This document shows, in pieces, positions 14,681-22,615 of a stretch of 37,649 nt of DNA. The notes under the pieces were generated by a model. It worked only from the letters and a program-made list of their open reading frames with translations. It searched no databases and was not told the origin of the DNA. Numbering within the stretch: the stretch's first letter is position 1; each line of letters begins with the position of its first letter. A program made the position numbers and the translations under genes. The stretch comes from Lachnospiraceae bacterium (GTDB lineage: Bacteria; Bacillota; Clostridia; Lachnospirales; Lachnospiraceae): positions 1 through 37,649 of the forward strand of contig JAIEDW010000222.1 in NCBI GenBank assembly GCA_029067805.1, written 5' to 3'.

Positions 14681-15019
14681 TCTTCCATCCCTCTATTCTC
14701 ACAAACTTTTTAAAGTAAATAAGGATAATCCTTAAATTTGCAGCTCTTAATTAAAATATCGGATTTTTCCGAATTTAACTAATAGATATTCCATAAAAGG
14801 CTGATTTAACAACGCAATCGGGCGGAAATGTATTCTCAATATTTGACTGCATAGAACACGTAGATTCGCCATTTTGCATATAAAATTTAACTGCTTCCGA
14901 GAAAGTAATAGGAAAGATTTTCCTAATACACCTTAATAAAAAAACAGAAGCCCTTCCATTTTATGGAATAAAAGCTCCTGTCTTTTTTCAACAAAACTTT
15001 TAAACGATCCCTTATGTCT
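14681..15019. other. Intergenic stretch: two small dyads and a terminator, no gene seen
   Basis: This 339-nt AT-rich gap holds no convincing reading frame. Visible items are the palindrome AAGGAT-A-ATCCTT (14721-14733), a short TCGGA-TTTT-TCCGA dyad (14759-14772), and the terminator of the GH28 gene (14939-14986). The first palindrome is placed where an operator for the 194-residue protein gene could be. Confidence 0.6.
14939..14986 (-). terminator. Terminator after the GH28 gene
   Basis: Read on the minus strand, AAAAGACAGGAGC (14974-14986) pairs with GCTTCTGTTTTTT (14939-14951) over 13 positions, including two or three G-U pairs. A smaller inner hairpin (TCCA-TAAAA-TGGA) sits in the loop, and further T residues follow. 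It lies 33 nt past the stop of the polygalacturonase gene. Confidence 0.85.
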
Positions 15020-16393
15020 CTATTCTCCGTATACAATCCGCCCACAATTTGTAATCTTTTTCTCTACATTCGCCACGATGCTTGAATTCTCAATCACAAT
15101 ATTGTCAATTACTGGAAGACCATCGGTTTCTCCAACAATCTCAAACGCGCCAAGGTCAATTCCTTCCGCTTTTAAGCCGTATTCTGCGCCGCTGCAGATA
15201 ATATTTTTCAAGGTGATATTTCTGAAATAAGGGATATCGTCCGCTTTCACTACCGCTGCCTTCTGCGCTGACTCACGGTAATCAAGCACATACGCCATGG
15301 TAAAGATAATCGCTTCTTTCTCGATATCCATCATCTGTATTCCGTCAAGCGTGATATCCTCAACCACACCGCCTCTGCCGATCGCCGACTTAAAGCGGAT
15401 ACCGACATCTGTTCCGATAAAGGTACAGTTTTTGACTTCAACGTTTCTCACGCCGCGTGACATTTCACTTCCGACCACGAAACCGCCGTGTCCGTGATAA
15501 ACAGTGCAGTTGCTTATCCGCACATACTCTGTCGGAACCTTAATCTGTCTTGCCTTTTCGCCCTTTCCGGACTTCATGCAGATCGCATCGTCACCTACAT
15601 CGAAAGTGGTTCCCGTTATCTCCGCATATTGACAGGATTCCAGATCAAGTCCGTCCCCGTTTTGCGCATAGTAAGGATTTCTTATATTTGCATTCTTAAT
15701 GGTAACGTGCCGGCAAAAGCAAGGGTGCAGATTCCATGCCGGTGAATTTTGCAGTGTTACGTTTTCTATCAAAATATGATCGCACCGGTACAAACGCACC
15801 ATCACAGGGCGGAAGAAATCCCAGTATTTCTGCGCCGTATCGAGATTTTCCAATTCCGGCGAATTTTGCTTACTCATATTCCAACCGTCAAAGCTTGTCT
15901 TAGTGGGCAGCCATATCTGACCGTCTTTTTCCGTCACGGTATATTCCGATTTTTTGAGCAGAGCGTCCCACTGCCTCTGCGTCATCTTAAACTGCTTGAT
16001 CGGACGCCAAAGCTGACCGTTTCCGTCAATTGTTCCTGTTCCCGTAATCGCTATGTTTGACGCATTTTCCGCCGTAATCGGTGACTTTGCGCGGATACAC
16101 TCCATTCCTTCAAAATCCGACATGTAAAGCGGATATTCTTCCTCGTTTTTATCAAAGAGCAAAACCGCGCCGTTTTCCAAGTGCAAATCAATATTTGACT
16201 TTAATTCGATCGGACCTGTGAGCCAAATTCCGGCGGGAATCACGACTTTTCCGCCGCCCTCTGCATTTGCTTTTACAATCGCCGCATTGATTTCTTTCGT
16301 ATTGGATTTCGTACCTCCGTTCACAGCCCCGAAATCTTTGATATTGTACTCCCTGTCGGGAATTTTTGGTAATTCAACCGTAAAATCTTTCAT
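15020..16393 (-). CDS. Glycoside hydrolase family 28 (polygalacturonase/exo-polygalacturonase type)
   Basis: This is a 457-residue right-handed beta-helix enzyme. The N-terminal 'YNIKDFGAVNGGTKSNT' is the usual start of pectate-lyase-3/GH28 proteins. GH28 motifs follow in order: NGDGLD (245-250), GDDAI (267-271), GHGG (301-304) and RFKS (333-336). Together they hold the three catalytic Asp, the His and the substrate-binding Arg/Lys. There is no signal peptide, so it probably acts in the cytoplasm on imported oligogalacturonides or rhamnogalacturonan fragments, as an exo-enzyme. It stands alone, with its own promoter and terminator and no pectin transporter nearby. AAAGGAG lies 11 nt before the ATG. 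The exact linkage specificity cannot be read from the sequence. Confidence 0.92.
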   Translation of the reverse strand: MKDFTVELPKIPDREYNIKDFGAVNGGTKSNTKEINAAIVKANAEGGGKVVIPAGIWLTGPIELKSNIDLHLENGAVLLFDKNEEEYPLYMSDFEGMECIRAKSPITAENASNIAITGTGTIDGNGQLWRPIKQFKMTQRQWDALLKKSEYTVTEKDGQIWLPTKTSFDGWNMSKQNSPELENLDTAQKYWDFFRPVMVRLYRCDHILIENVTLQNSPAWNLHPCFCRHVTIKNANIRNPYYAQNGDGLDLESCQYAEITGTTFDVGDDAICMKSGKGEKARQIKVPTEYVRISNCTVYHGHGGFVVGSEMSRGVRNVEVKNCTFIGTDVGIRFKSAIGRGGVVEDITLDGIQMMDIEKEAIIFTMAYVLDYRESAQKAAVVKADDIPYFRNITLKNIICSGAEYGLKAEGIDLGAFEIVGETDGLPVIDNIVIENSSIVANVEKKITNCGRIVYGE

Positions 16394-16438
16394 TTTTGCT
16401 TTTGCTCCTTTCTCATGGAACGATTTTTTATCTCTTTC

Positions 16439-16467
16439 AGTATAAAGTAAAATCTGAGATTACGCAA
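16439..16467 (-). promoter_or_regulatory. Probable promoter of the GH28 gene
   Basis: On the minus strand TATACT (16439-16444) lies 17 nt downstream of TTGCGT (16462-16467). The -10 is good and the -35 only partly matches. The leader to the ATG is about 40 nt. Confidence 0.45.
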
Positions 16468-16507
16468 TTTATTTAAACAATATCGTTTCAATTTCTACTG
16501 TCTTATT

Positions 16508-17425
16508 TTACACTATTTGAAGTCCTGCAAGCTGTTCTATCTCCGCAATACTGAGTTCAGAGCATTCCGCAATCTCCTCAATAGTCAACTTTCCCATTTT
16601 CAGTAAATTAATTACCATCTCTTTTTTGGCTTCATTTATGCCTTTATTTAAAATCTTTCGTGCCTCTGTTTCAATCAATGCTCCGCCCATAATATCACCT
16701 ATGCCTTTCTGCACATTCTCATACTTTTGAGTAATTGCTTTAATCACATCACCGGAAAGCTCTATAATTGTCCGTTTATCAAAGGCTCCTATCACTTCCC
16801 GTTTTTCCAGTTTATCAAGTCTTTCCAAAATACCCTGATATTCCGCTTTCAATTCCTCCAGTTTTTGCTCATTACTATTATACTGCGGAAACCCTTTCTC
16901 ATGTGAAAAAATATAGAATGGAATTAAAAGCAGTAACTGTTTTTCAAAAAGATCATCAAGGGAGTACGTCTGCACTTTCATAATCGGCACATCATATTGC
17001 ACTGTTCCACCCGGTGTCTTTATTACATACTGCATTTTATCCGGCATCTTTTTATAAGATCGAAGATACAGCGCTGCTGTATGAGGAAATGTTACTGTTA
17101 GCGCTTCTCTTGTAACCTCACCCTCGTCAAGCGCAATCTGTGCATCATATTCAAACAATCGCACCATAATCTTGCCGTCCGGAAAACCACTTTCACATTC
17201 TATATGATACTTTTTCTTTATCTTACCGTATATTGTAAAATTGGTATCCGTTATTCGTTCCTTATCTGCTGCATCCTGCTGATCGATAAAATGCTCATTG
17301 GGAAAAAATTTGATTTCTTCATTTCCCGTGTATTCTTCCTTAAAAATTTCATTAATCACCGGAATGATCAATTTTCGACAATCATTCAGAATTGTCCTAA
17401 ATGCTCCATCATATATGTTTCCCAT
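16508..17425 (-). CDS. Rpn/PD-(D/E)XK nuclease-family protein
   Basis: This is a 305-residue protein starting M-G-N-I-Y-D-G-A-F, with AGAGGAAAGGC directly upstream; the frame is open 20 codons further, without a ribosome site. The N-terminal 100 residues fit the PD-(D/E)XK pattern of Rpn-like, transposase-associated nucleases: 'DGAFRTILNDC', an acidic 'ITDTNFTI', then 'YHIECESG' with the E-x-E/K-type core. A coiled-coil region (about 188-212) and the short C-terminal helices 'INLLKMGKLTIEEIAE' and 'SELSIAEIEQLAG' are typical of this Clostridial family. No inverted repeats flank it. It lies 81 nt past the FHA gene in the same direction, so it may be read from the Tad transcript. Its function is uncertain: DNA cleavage linked to recombination is the family proposal. 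Confidence 0.65.
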   Translation of the reverse strand: MGNIYDGAFRTILNDCRKLIIPVINEIFKEEYTGNEEIKFFPNEHFIDQQDAADKERITDTNFTIYGKIKKKYHIECESGFPDGKIMVRLFEYDAQIALDEGEVTREALTVTFPHTAALYLRSYKKMPDKMQYVIKTPGGTVQYDVPIMKVQTYSLDDLFEKQLLLLIPFYIFSHEKGFPQYNSNEQKLEELKAEYQGILERLDKLEKREVIGAFDKRTIIELSGDVIKAITQKYENVQKGIGDIMGGALIETEARKILNKGINEAKKEMVINLLKMGKLTIEEIAECSELSIAEIEQLAGLQIV

Positions 17426-17506
17426 GCCTTTCCTCTCTCGTTCTACGACTTCATCATACCATTTTCTGACCGCAAATACAAGCAATTCCCTATGCTTGTT
17501 TCCCTA

Positions 17507-18964
17507 TTATAAATAAGTAAAACAACTCCTTCCAAACCGTAGTTTATCCCCAGGTTCTAATGCTACGGGCGTGTTAATCGCAATCACTTCTCCGTTGTGT
17601 ACCGTTCCATTCGTGGAATTTAAGTCACAGACACACACTTTTCCGTTGTATTCCTCGAACCGTGCATGCATTTTACTGACAGCAGTGTCATTTATGATTA
17701 AATCGGAAACGCCTCCAAGTTTTCCGACTGTCAAAGGCAGACAATCAAGCGGTACTTTCACCTCTTTTCCGTTGACGCTGCCGCGAAGAACTCTCTCCTC
17801 TATCATTGCTCCGCCAAGACAGACAGTTTCGTTTACATTTCCCATAGAAATTGTTTCTTTATCATATTTCTTGCAGGGTATATCTTTGGTTGTTAAATCA
17901 TTATCAAAATCTCCTTTCATCAGTTCCGCATAGATTTCGTCTTCCTCATCCTCATTCAACTGCGCGATCGCATTCTTTTGCTTTACCGCCTTTATATAAC
18001 ACACAAAGAATAGCGCTGCTGCCACAAGCGCCATCGCCACCGCCCCATACATATAAAGTTCATTATCACTGCTAAGCGCAAAAAGTTTCAGTGTCCTTGC
18101 GCAGACAATGACCGTTCCCGCACAAAGCGCTATAAAAACGCAAAAAATGCCTCCTATGAGCTGCTTCTTGTCGCCGCCTTTACTGCAACCGCACAAGTCT
18201 TCATTATCGCCATCATCATATATTTCGTAATCCTCCGATACAAGACTGCTGTAACGCGGTTGTACGCTGCCGTTATTTCTACTGTTGTCATTTATTTCTG
18301 CAAGCGGATTTTCCGGCGTAAAACAAAATTCACTTGATTTTTCATTGTGATACGCTGTATTTTGAGAACTGCTTTTTTCTGAAACTTGTTCCATCGGACA
18401 TTCCATAAACTTATGGATTTCACTGAGCACATAATTCGGATTTCTGGTATAGCGATACACTTGATATCCCAGCATCACAGCTTGTTCATCCGTATGATCG
18501 ATACGTGTTAGAAGTTCATCAACAAACTCCACAAAAGAGACGCGCACATCACCCGTATAGTCGGGATAGCACACAAAATACGGCTCCATACTTTCCACAT
18601 TGACATAGATAAAATCCGGTCGAATAATAATCTGCTCACCACTTAATAAATACTCCTCAAGTCTGTTAAACAGATTGATGCAACCCAAAAACAGGGCACG
18701 CAGCTCTCTGTATTTTAACGCGCTTTTTTCCATTATCCGGTCAAGTGACTGTAGCGAATTGATTTCATAATAATACTTGCTTTCTCCGTTTACTTGTCTG
18801 TATGTAATCGGCAAAAGTCCCTGTATTTTGTTATCCAAAAGCATTCTGACACGATAATTTTTACTGTTGTCGTCAGCGGTTCCAAAAAAATCACATTTTC
18901 CGAGTGTCATATAATTATGATTCATACTCCTCTCATAGCTGACCAGCGGTAAATCTTCTCTCAT
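17507..18964 (-). CDS. DUF6382-FHA domain membrane protein of the Tad locus
   Basis: This is a 485-residue protein. Residues 1-190 match the DUF6382 pattern seen in Clostridial Tad loci; 'LSGEQIIIRPDFIYVN' (107-122) resembles the catalytic loop region of a kinase fold without catalytic residues. A low-complexity linker (190-265) follows, then two membrane segments (268-290 and 304-324), an acidic linker, and a C-terminal FHA domain (411-485) with 'SKMHAR' and 'NSTNGT', the phosphothreonine-binding loops. Its ATG overlaps the TadE stop as ATGA. An FHA domain implies binding of a phosphothreonine partner, so it is a likely signalling input to the pilus machine. No Ser/Thr kinase gene is present in this window. 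Confidence 0.85.
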   Translation of the reverse strand: MREDLPLVSYERSMNHNYMTLGKCDFFGTADDNSKNYRVRMLLDNKIQGLLPITYRQVNGESKYYYEINSLQSLDRIMEKSALKYRELRALFLGCINLFNRLEEYLLSGEQIIIRPDFIYVNVESMEPYFVCYPDYTGDVRVSFVEFVDELLTRIDHTDEQAVMLGYQVYRYTRNPNYVLSEIHKFMECPMEQVSEKSSSQNTAYHNEKSSEFCFTPENPLAEINDNSRNNGSVQPRYSSLVSEDYEIYDDGDNEDLCGCSKGGDKKQLIGGIFCVFIALCAGTVIVCARTLKLFALSSDNELYMYGAVAMALVAAALFFVCYIKAVKQKNAIAQLNEDEEDEIYAELMKGDFDNDLTTKDIPCKKYDKETISMGNVNETVCLGGAMIEERVLRGSVNGKEVKVPLDCLPLTVGKLGGVSDLIINDTAVSKMHARFEEYNGKVCVCDLNSTNGTVHNGEVIAINTPVALEPGDKLRFGRSCFTYL

Positions 18965-19476
18965 GTTCCTTCCTCCGTTTCCTTATTGATTTCATGAATC
19001 AATTTGTTAATCACGCGAAACTCCCGTACGATTCTTGTCGGTCTGTGCCGTCTTGCCTCGGCGCTTATATCAAGCGTTAAATCAACTCCCGAAACATACT
19101 CACACAGCCACCCCATAAGCGGCATGTTTCCCACACAATGATAATTCACAGTCACGAAATCCGCGGAAACGGACACGTCATAGGAAAAATCGTGCAGCGC
19201 AAAAAGCTTGCCATCCACAAGCGTATCCGCCGCGCGATACGCCTCCTCGTACGCTTCCTGTGCGCTTTTTATATGATTTCCCGTTCCGCGGAGCGCAGCC
19301 TCATATGCGCTCTGCTCCAAAATGCACCTGTCGTAACTGTAAAACGCAAGAAATATCATCATTACGGTAAACAACAGCGCCATCGGAAAAATAAGCGCAG
19401 CCTCCACTGTAAAATAGCCGTCCTCTTGTTTTTTTATTGTATTGGGAGTTGCGCCAATCTCTATATCAAAACACAT
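18961..19476 (-). CDS. tadE: TadE-like pseudopilin/minor pilus protein
   Basis: This is a 171-residue protein. The start at 19476 (M-C-F-D-I-E-I) was chosen because upstream codons lie inside the prepilin peptidase gene; the overlap is 16 nt. A prepilin-type sequence follows: QEDG then YFTVEAALIFPMAL, with Glu at +5 after the Gly (residues 20 and 25) and a hydrophobic helix to about 46. The rest is an extracellular domain with 'YNGTG...AEARRHRP'-like features, ending in charged helices. TadE-type proteins are processed by the prepilin peptidase and act as minor pilins that start the fibre. It is followed without gap by the FHA gene. Confidence 0.82.
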   Translation of the reverse strand: MCFDIEIGATPNTIKKQEDGYFTVEAALIFPMALLFTVMMIFLAFYSYDRCILEQSAYEAALRGTGNHIKSAQEAYEEAYRAADTLVDGKLFALHDFSYDVSVSADFVTVNYHCVGNMPLMGWLCEYVSGVDLTLDISAEARRHRPTRIVREFRVINKLIHEINKETEEGT

Positions 19477-19883
19477 GTCACATACCCCATAAACAGCGCA
19501 GGAATAAAAGGCAGTCTTGTTTTTCGATTCCCCTTTTTTAACAGCAATACAGCTATCGATATCAACGCCATTATCATAGACGCAAGACATACTGTCGCAA
19601 GACATTCCCGAAATCCAAGCGCGATGCCAAGCGCGGCTATGACAAGTCCGTCGCCTCTGCCAATCTGTTCTCTACTGAGCATCGACAATCCAACGGCGCA
19701 TATTCCAATCAAAGCGCCACCCACGGCATTCCATATTCCATAATCGACTCTTACAAAAATGCTTGTAAGGCTCACAAGCGTCAACACAACAATGAAGCCC
19801 CTGCTAATTTGTCTGCTTTTTAAATCCATCACCGCCGCCGCAAAAAGCAGTAATCCCATTATTACGATAATTCCCAAAAACAT
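19461..19883 (-). CDS. cpaA: Prepilin peptidase, A24 family (CpaA/TadV type), copy 2
   Basis: This is a 140-residue membrane aspartic peptidase with about four hydrophobic segments. The two catalytic Asp are seen: Asp20 in 'VMDLKSRQI' and Asp78 in the GxGD motif 'GRGDG'. The length fits the short archaeal/TadV-type enzymes without the methylase domain. It cleaves the leader of Flp and TadE-type pilins at the membrane. AAGG lies 8 nt before the ATG, and its end overlaps tadE. A second A24 peptidase lies at the start of the same locus (27868-28368). The two sequences differ clearly, so they are not a recent duplication. Confidence 0.9.
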   Translation of the reverse strand: MFLGIIVIMGLLLFAAAVMDLKSRQISRGFIVVLTLVSLTSIFVRVDYGIWNAVGGALIGICAVGLSMLSREQIGRGDGLVIAALGIALGFRECLATVCLASMIMALISIAVLLLKKGNRKTRLPFIPALFMGYVTCVLI

Positions 19884-19959
19884 ATTTCTAACCTTATTCC
19901 TTTCTTAATTTATATCTCATCTTTTCTGATGTTCTTTCAACACTTTAGTGACACGGCAT

Positions 19960-20889
19960 TTAATGCGCTCCGCCACATTTGCTGCACGCTCCCCGCCCGC
20001 CGACTTTGGAGAGCGGCACCTCAAGAATCGTGCGCTTTAATTTACTGCATTGAAGTGACGAGTGATACCGTGTCCCGTAATCGGTAATATACACAGTACT
20101 TTTCTCCTCCTTACCGCACTCCTCACAAGGATAATATTTCGCGCCGCCCTCATTTCTCTTGCTCTCCAATACCGCCATATTTACAGGCACTATGGAGAGC
20201 TTTAGATAGGAACATGCTCTTGACCTGTGATAAACCGTACCGTCAGGCGTAATATAAACCTGTTCCTCATCGGCATTACTGCCTGCTGCCGCCGCATTAT
20301 CATATCCTGTCCATGCGCGCGTAAGCATACGATTATACATTTTAAATTCTCCGAATCCTACAATTGCCACAGGCGGTTTTATCGTGTAGGTTGCAACCAA
20401 ATCAATACAATCGTTCTCCTCCAAGACGGATGACCGATACCATCCAATCCCTGATACGCCGCCTTTGATTGGAGAACCGTTAAGATATTTCTCTCCAAGA
20501 ATATTTTTCACACGATTTGACGCATATCCGTATGTAAGTCCAAGTGACTCCAATTTTCCCACATCATTATCAAAAGCTGTTTTATACTCATACGCACAGA
20601 CTGCCATTTCCTTTGATGTCAGATGCATCGCCGCGCTCATATTGCTCTGCGCTCTGTATATTTCAAGAATGGATATCACATTTAAAAATGCAAAGAGAAA
20701 AAGCGGAAGTACAAACGCCGCCTCTACTGTCATACTTGCCTTTAATCGTTTCGGGAGGCGCAAGGATACCCTCTTTTTTACAGAAAGCATATCAAACATA
20801 TTTTTTATTAGCTTAATTGGATTATTATCTTTTTTAATAAAGCGCTTTCCTATCCTCCTTTTTTGTTTTCTTCTGTTTCCAAAGGGCAT
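19960..20889 (-). CDS. TadE-like protein with two C-terminal Ada-like Cys/His modules
   Basis: This is a 309-residue protein. The ATG at 20889 has GGGAGGTG 5 nt upstream; a GTG 15 nt earlier overlaps that site. A basic N-terminus (1-45) leads to the prepilin-like segment 'ASMTVEAAFVLPLFLFAFL' (about 52-70). The middle domain is extracellular. The C-terminal 100 residues carry two related units: 'VYITPDGTVYHRSRACSYL...YPCEECG' (211-259, shown shortened) and 'VYITDYGTRYHSSLQCSKL...ACSKCGG' (266-306). Each unit has H-x(4-5)-C and a late C-x-x-C, as in Ada-like zinc-binding modules of secreted Firmicute proteins. Such a tail on a pseudopilin is unusual. It may sit at the pilus tip or bind metal. 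Confidence 0.78.
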   Translation of the reverse strand: MPFGNRRKQKRRIGKRFIKKDNNPIKLIKNMFDMLSVKKRVSLRLPKRLKASMTVEAAFVLPLFLFAFLNVISILEIYRAQSNMSAAMHLTSKEMAVCAYEYKTAFDNDVGKLESLGLTYGYASNRVKNILGEKYLNGSPIKGGVSGIGWYRSSVLEENDCIDLVATYTIKPPVAIVGFGEFKMYNRMLTRAWTGYDNAAAAGSNADEEQVYITPDGTVYHRSRACSYLKLSIVPVNMAVLESKRNEGGAKYYPCEECGKEEKSTVYITDYGTRYHSSLQCSKLKRTILEVPLSKVGGRGACSKCGGAH

Positions 20890-20903
20890 CCTTTCACCTC
20901 CCA

Positions 20904-22364
20904 CTACTCATAACACATCTTTTTCTCAAACACGAAGTCATGACCTTGTGCATCTGTAAATCCGAAATGTATCTTCATATAATCAAGGCATCTGTCGATT
21001 CGAAAATGTTCATTTCCTTCCGTCTGCCTGATATCCATCTCAACTATATCAAGACTTCTTACCACTTTTTTCTGCTTATCCATAAGCCCCAAAAGTATGC
21101 GCAAATACGCCTGATAAGATAGTCCGTCGTCTTTTTTTCCACTGCCCTCAAAATCACCCGACAAAATTCCCAAAAGAGAAAGACTCCACTGGTTCTCCTT
21201 TTTTATAAGCGGAACTTTTCCTCCGTCAAGAAGGTTTCTTACATCCGCCGCAGATTCCGCAAGCGCCCACATTCCCAAAAGGATTTCTTTTAACAAGGGC
21301 GCAAGCTCCGGAGATAATATGAGCGCACAGATAAACTTTGCCATACTCTCCGCCTGATTTTTCATATTTGCGCTGTTGTAAGCAGATATCAGATTACCCA
21401 CGGATCTTATCGCAAAGAGTGTTGCAAGACATGCCGAAAGATTTGACGCATCACTGCTATAACCATATAAAATATACTCGATCTGATAGCTTAGAAAACT
21501 GTCCTCTTTTTTATCACGGTAGTTTCCGCACATTTTCATCAAATACTCGCCGTAGATCAGTTCATCTACAAGTCCGTCCGCTTTTTCTGCGCCCTCATGC
21601 AGTCCGATACCCGCGTTTGCCTTTCCCGCGCGAATTCGCGCCGAATAGTAATCCTTTGTATTTACAGAGGTATCCGACATCTTTTCACCGTCCGGCATAG
21701 CAAGTTTTAAAAGTCCTCCTCCGATCAGCTTGTCGACAAGTTTCGACACTTTGCCGTAAGAAGCGCCGTCGGCAGTTTCTGCATCATATTCGATAATTTC
21801 TTTTTTAACAAGCGCTTCCTCAAACGCATCTTTTTGTTTCTTTATCTCTGCCGCCACATCACGCGTATGCATCTCGTTTTCCTCTACCACGGCAAGATGT
21901 TCTTTCACAGAGTTGATGATATCTCCTCCATACACAGCTTTCATATACGCAACGGCCTGTGCCTTCCAAACAGCGCCGTAGTCGTCGCCCGCATAGGACA
22001 CTTCGCTGATTTCCAGATATGGATTCGTCAGTTTTAAATAGGTAATGCCTCCAAATAATCCTACATCTTTATCAGGATCCATGTTTTTCCCGAGATATTC
22101 GGATAAATGTGTTTGCACTTTGCCTATTCCTCCGTCTTTGCCGCCATAAGACGAATCGATAAAAAATAACTCGTACTGCGTTAAGACTTCTCGGTTGTAT
22201 TCCGCAAAAACAGAATCAACTCCCAAATCCGCAATCAATTCTGCCTGCGCCCTTGTGGCGCCTATTGCTGCTCCCTCTATGAGAGCCAAGAGCAGCGACA
22301 GGACAATGCCAAATACAAGAGAAAGGTACACTGTCAGATATGCATGTTCTCTTTTTTGAATCAC
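20904..22364 (-). CDS. DUF5702 (TadG-like) pilus-locus protein
   Basis: This is a 486-residue protein with a GTG start at 22364; AAAGGA lies 10 nt upstream and no ATG fits. One N-terminal hydrophobic segment (about 10-34, 'VYLSLVFGIVLSLLLALIEGA') is followed by 'RAQAELIADLGVDSVFAEYN' and a long extracellular part with 'YELFFIDSSYGG'. This is the DUF5702 pattern commonly found in Clostridial Tad loci at the TadG position. It is probably a membrane-anchored, outward-facing assembly or minor pilin component. It starts 18 nt after the Flp pilin stop. The family has no known biochemical role. Confidence 0.8.
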   Translation of the reverse strand: MIQKREHAYLTVYLSLVFGIVLSLLLALIEGAAIGATRAQAELIADLGVDSVFAEYNREVLTQYELFFIDSSYGGKDGGIGKVQTHLSEYLGKNMDPDKDVGLFGGITYLKLTNPYLEISEVSYAGDDYGAVWKAQAVAYMKAVYGGDIINSVKEHLAVVEENEMHTRDVAAEIKKQKDAFEEALVKKEIIEYDAETADGASYGKVSKLVDKLIGGGLLKLAMPDGEKMSDTSVNTKDYYSARIRAGKANAGIGLHEGAEKADGLVDELIYGEYLMKMCGNYRDKKEDSFLSYQIEYILYGYSSDASNLSACLATLFAIRSVGNLISAYNSANMKNQAESMAKFICALILSPELAPLLKEILLGMWALAESAADVRNLLDGGKVPLIKKENQWSLSLLGILSGDFEGSGKKDDGLSYQAYLRILLGLMDKQKKVVRSLDIVEMDIRQTEGNEHFRIDRCLDYMKIHFGFTDAQGHDFVFEKKMCYE

Positions 22365-22382
22365 AATCTGATGTTCCTTTCG

Positions 22383-22550
22383 TTAAATCTTATTCGCGTT
22401 TGTCGAAATTGTCTTTAATATCTTTTCCACAACCTTCTTGATGCTGTCCTTAAAAAGCGCCACCAAAGCAATCAACACTACGATGATCAATACAATCTCC
22501 ACTGTTCCCATTCCGTCTTCTTCTTTCATAAAACATATCAAATTTTTCAT
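22383..22550 (-). CDS. flp: Flp type IVb pilin
   Basis: This 55-residue gene is easily missed. The minus-strand ATG at 22550 follows GGAGGAATAATT. The protein has a short leader 'MKNLICFMKEEDG', then 'MGTVEIVLIIVVLIALVALF' (14-33), and ends 'KIL KTISTNANKI'. Gly13 before the cut and Glu18 at +5 fit prepilin processing. The hydrophobic helix is the polymerisation core of the fibre. It lies between the TadC-like gene and the DUF5702 gene, at the expected place. It is likely the main subunit of the pilus built by this locus. Confidence 0.9.
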   Translation of the reverse strand: MKNLICFMKEEDGMGTVEIVLIIVVLIALVALFKDSIKKVVEKILKTISTNANKI

Positions 22551-22615
22551 AATTATTCCTCCACTTCTTTGTTTATAAATTTTCTTGTTTGTTATTTTCT
22601 TGTAAAAATATTATC

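Noticed and set aside
16508-17425. Insertion sequence boundaries around the Rpn-like gene
   Set aside because: No terminal inverted repeats or direct target repeats were found by eye on either side.
19138-19743. 201-codon plus-strand open frame over tadE and the second prepilin peptidase
   Set aside because: It is a shadow of two overlapping minus-strand genes with A24 and TadE motifs. The translated sequence is basic, low-complexity and without a domain.
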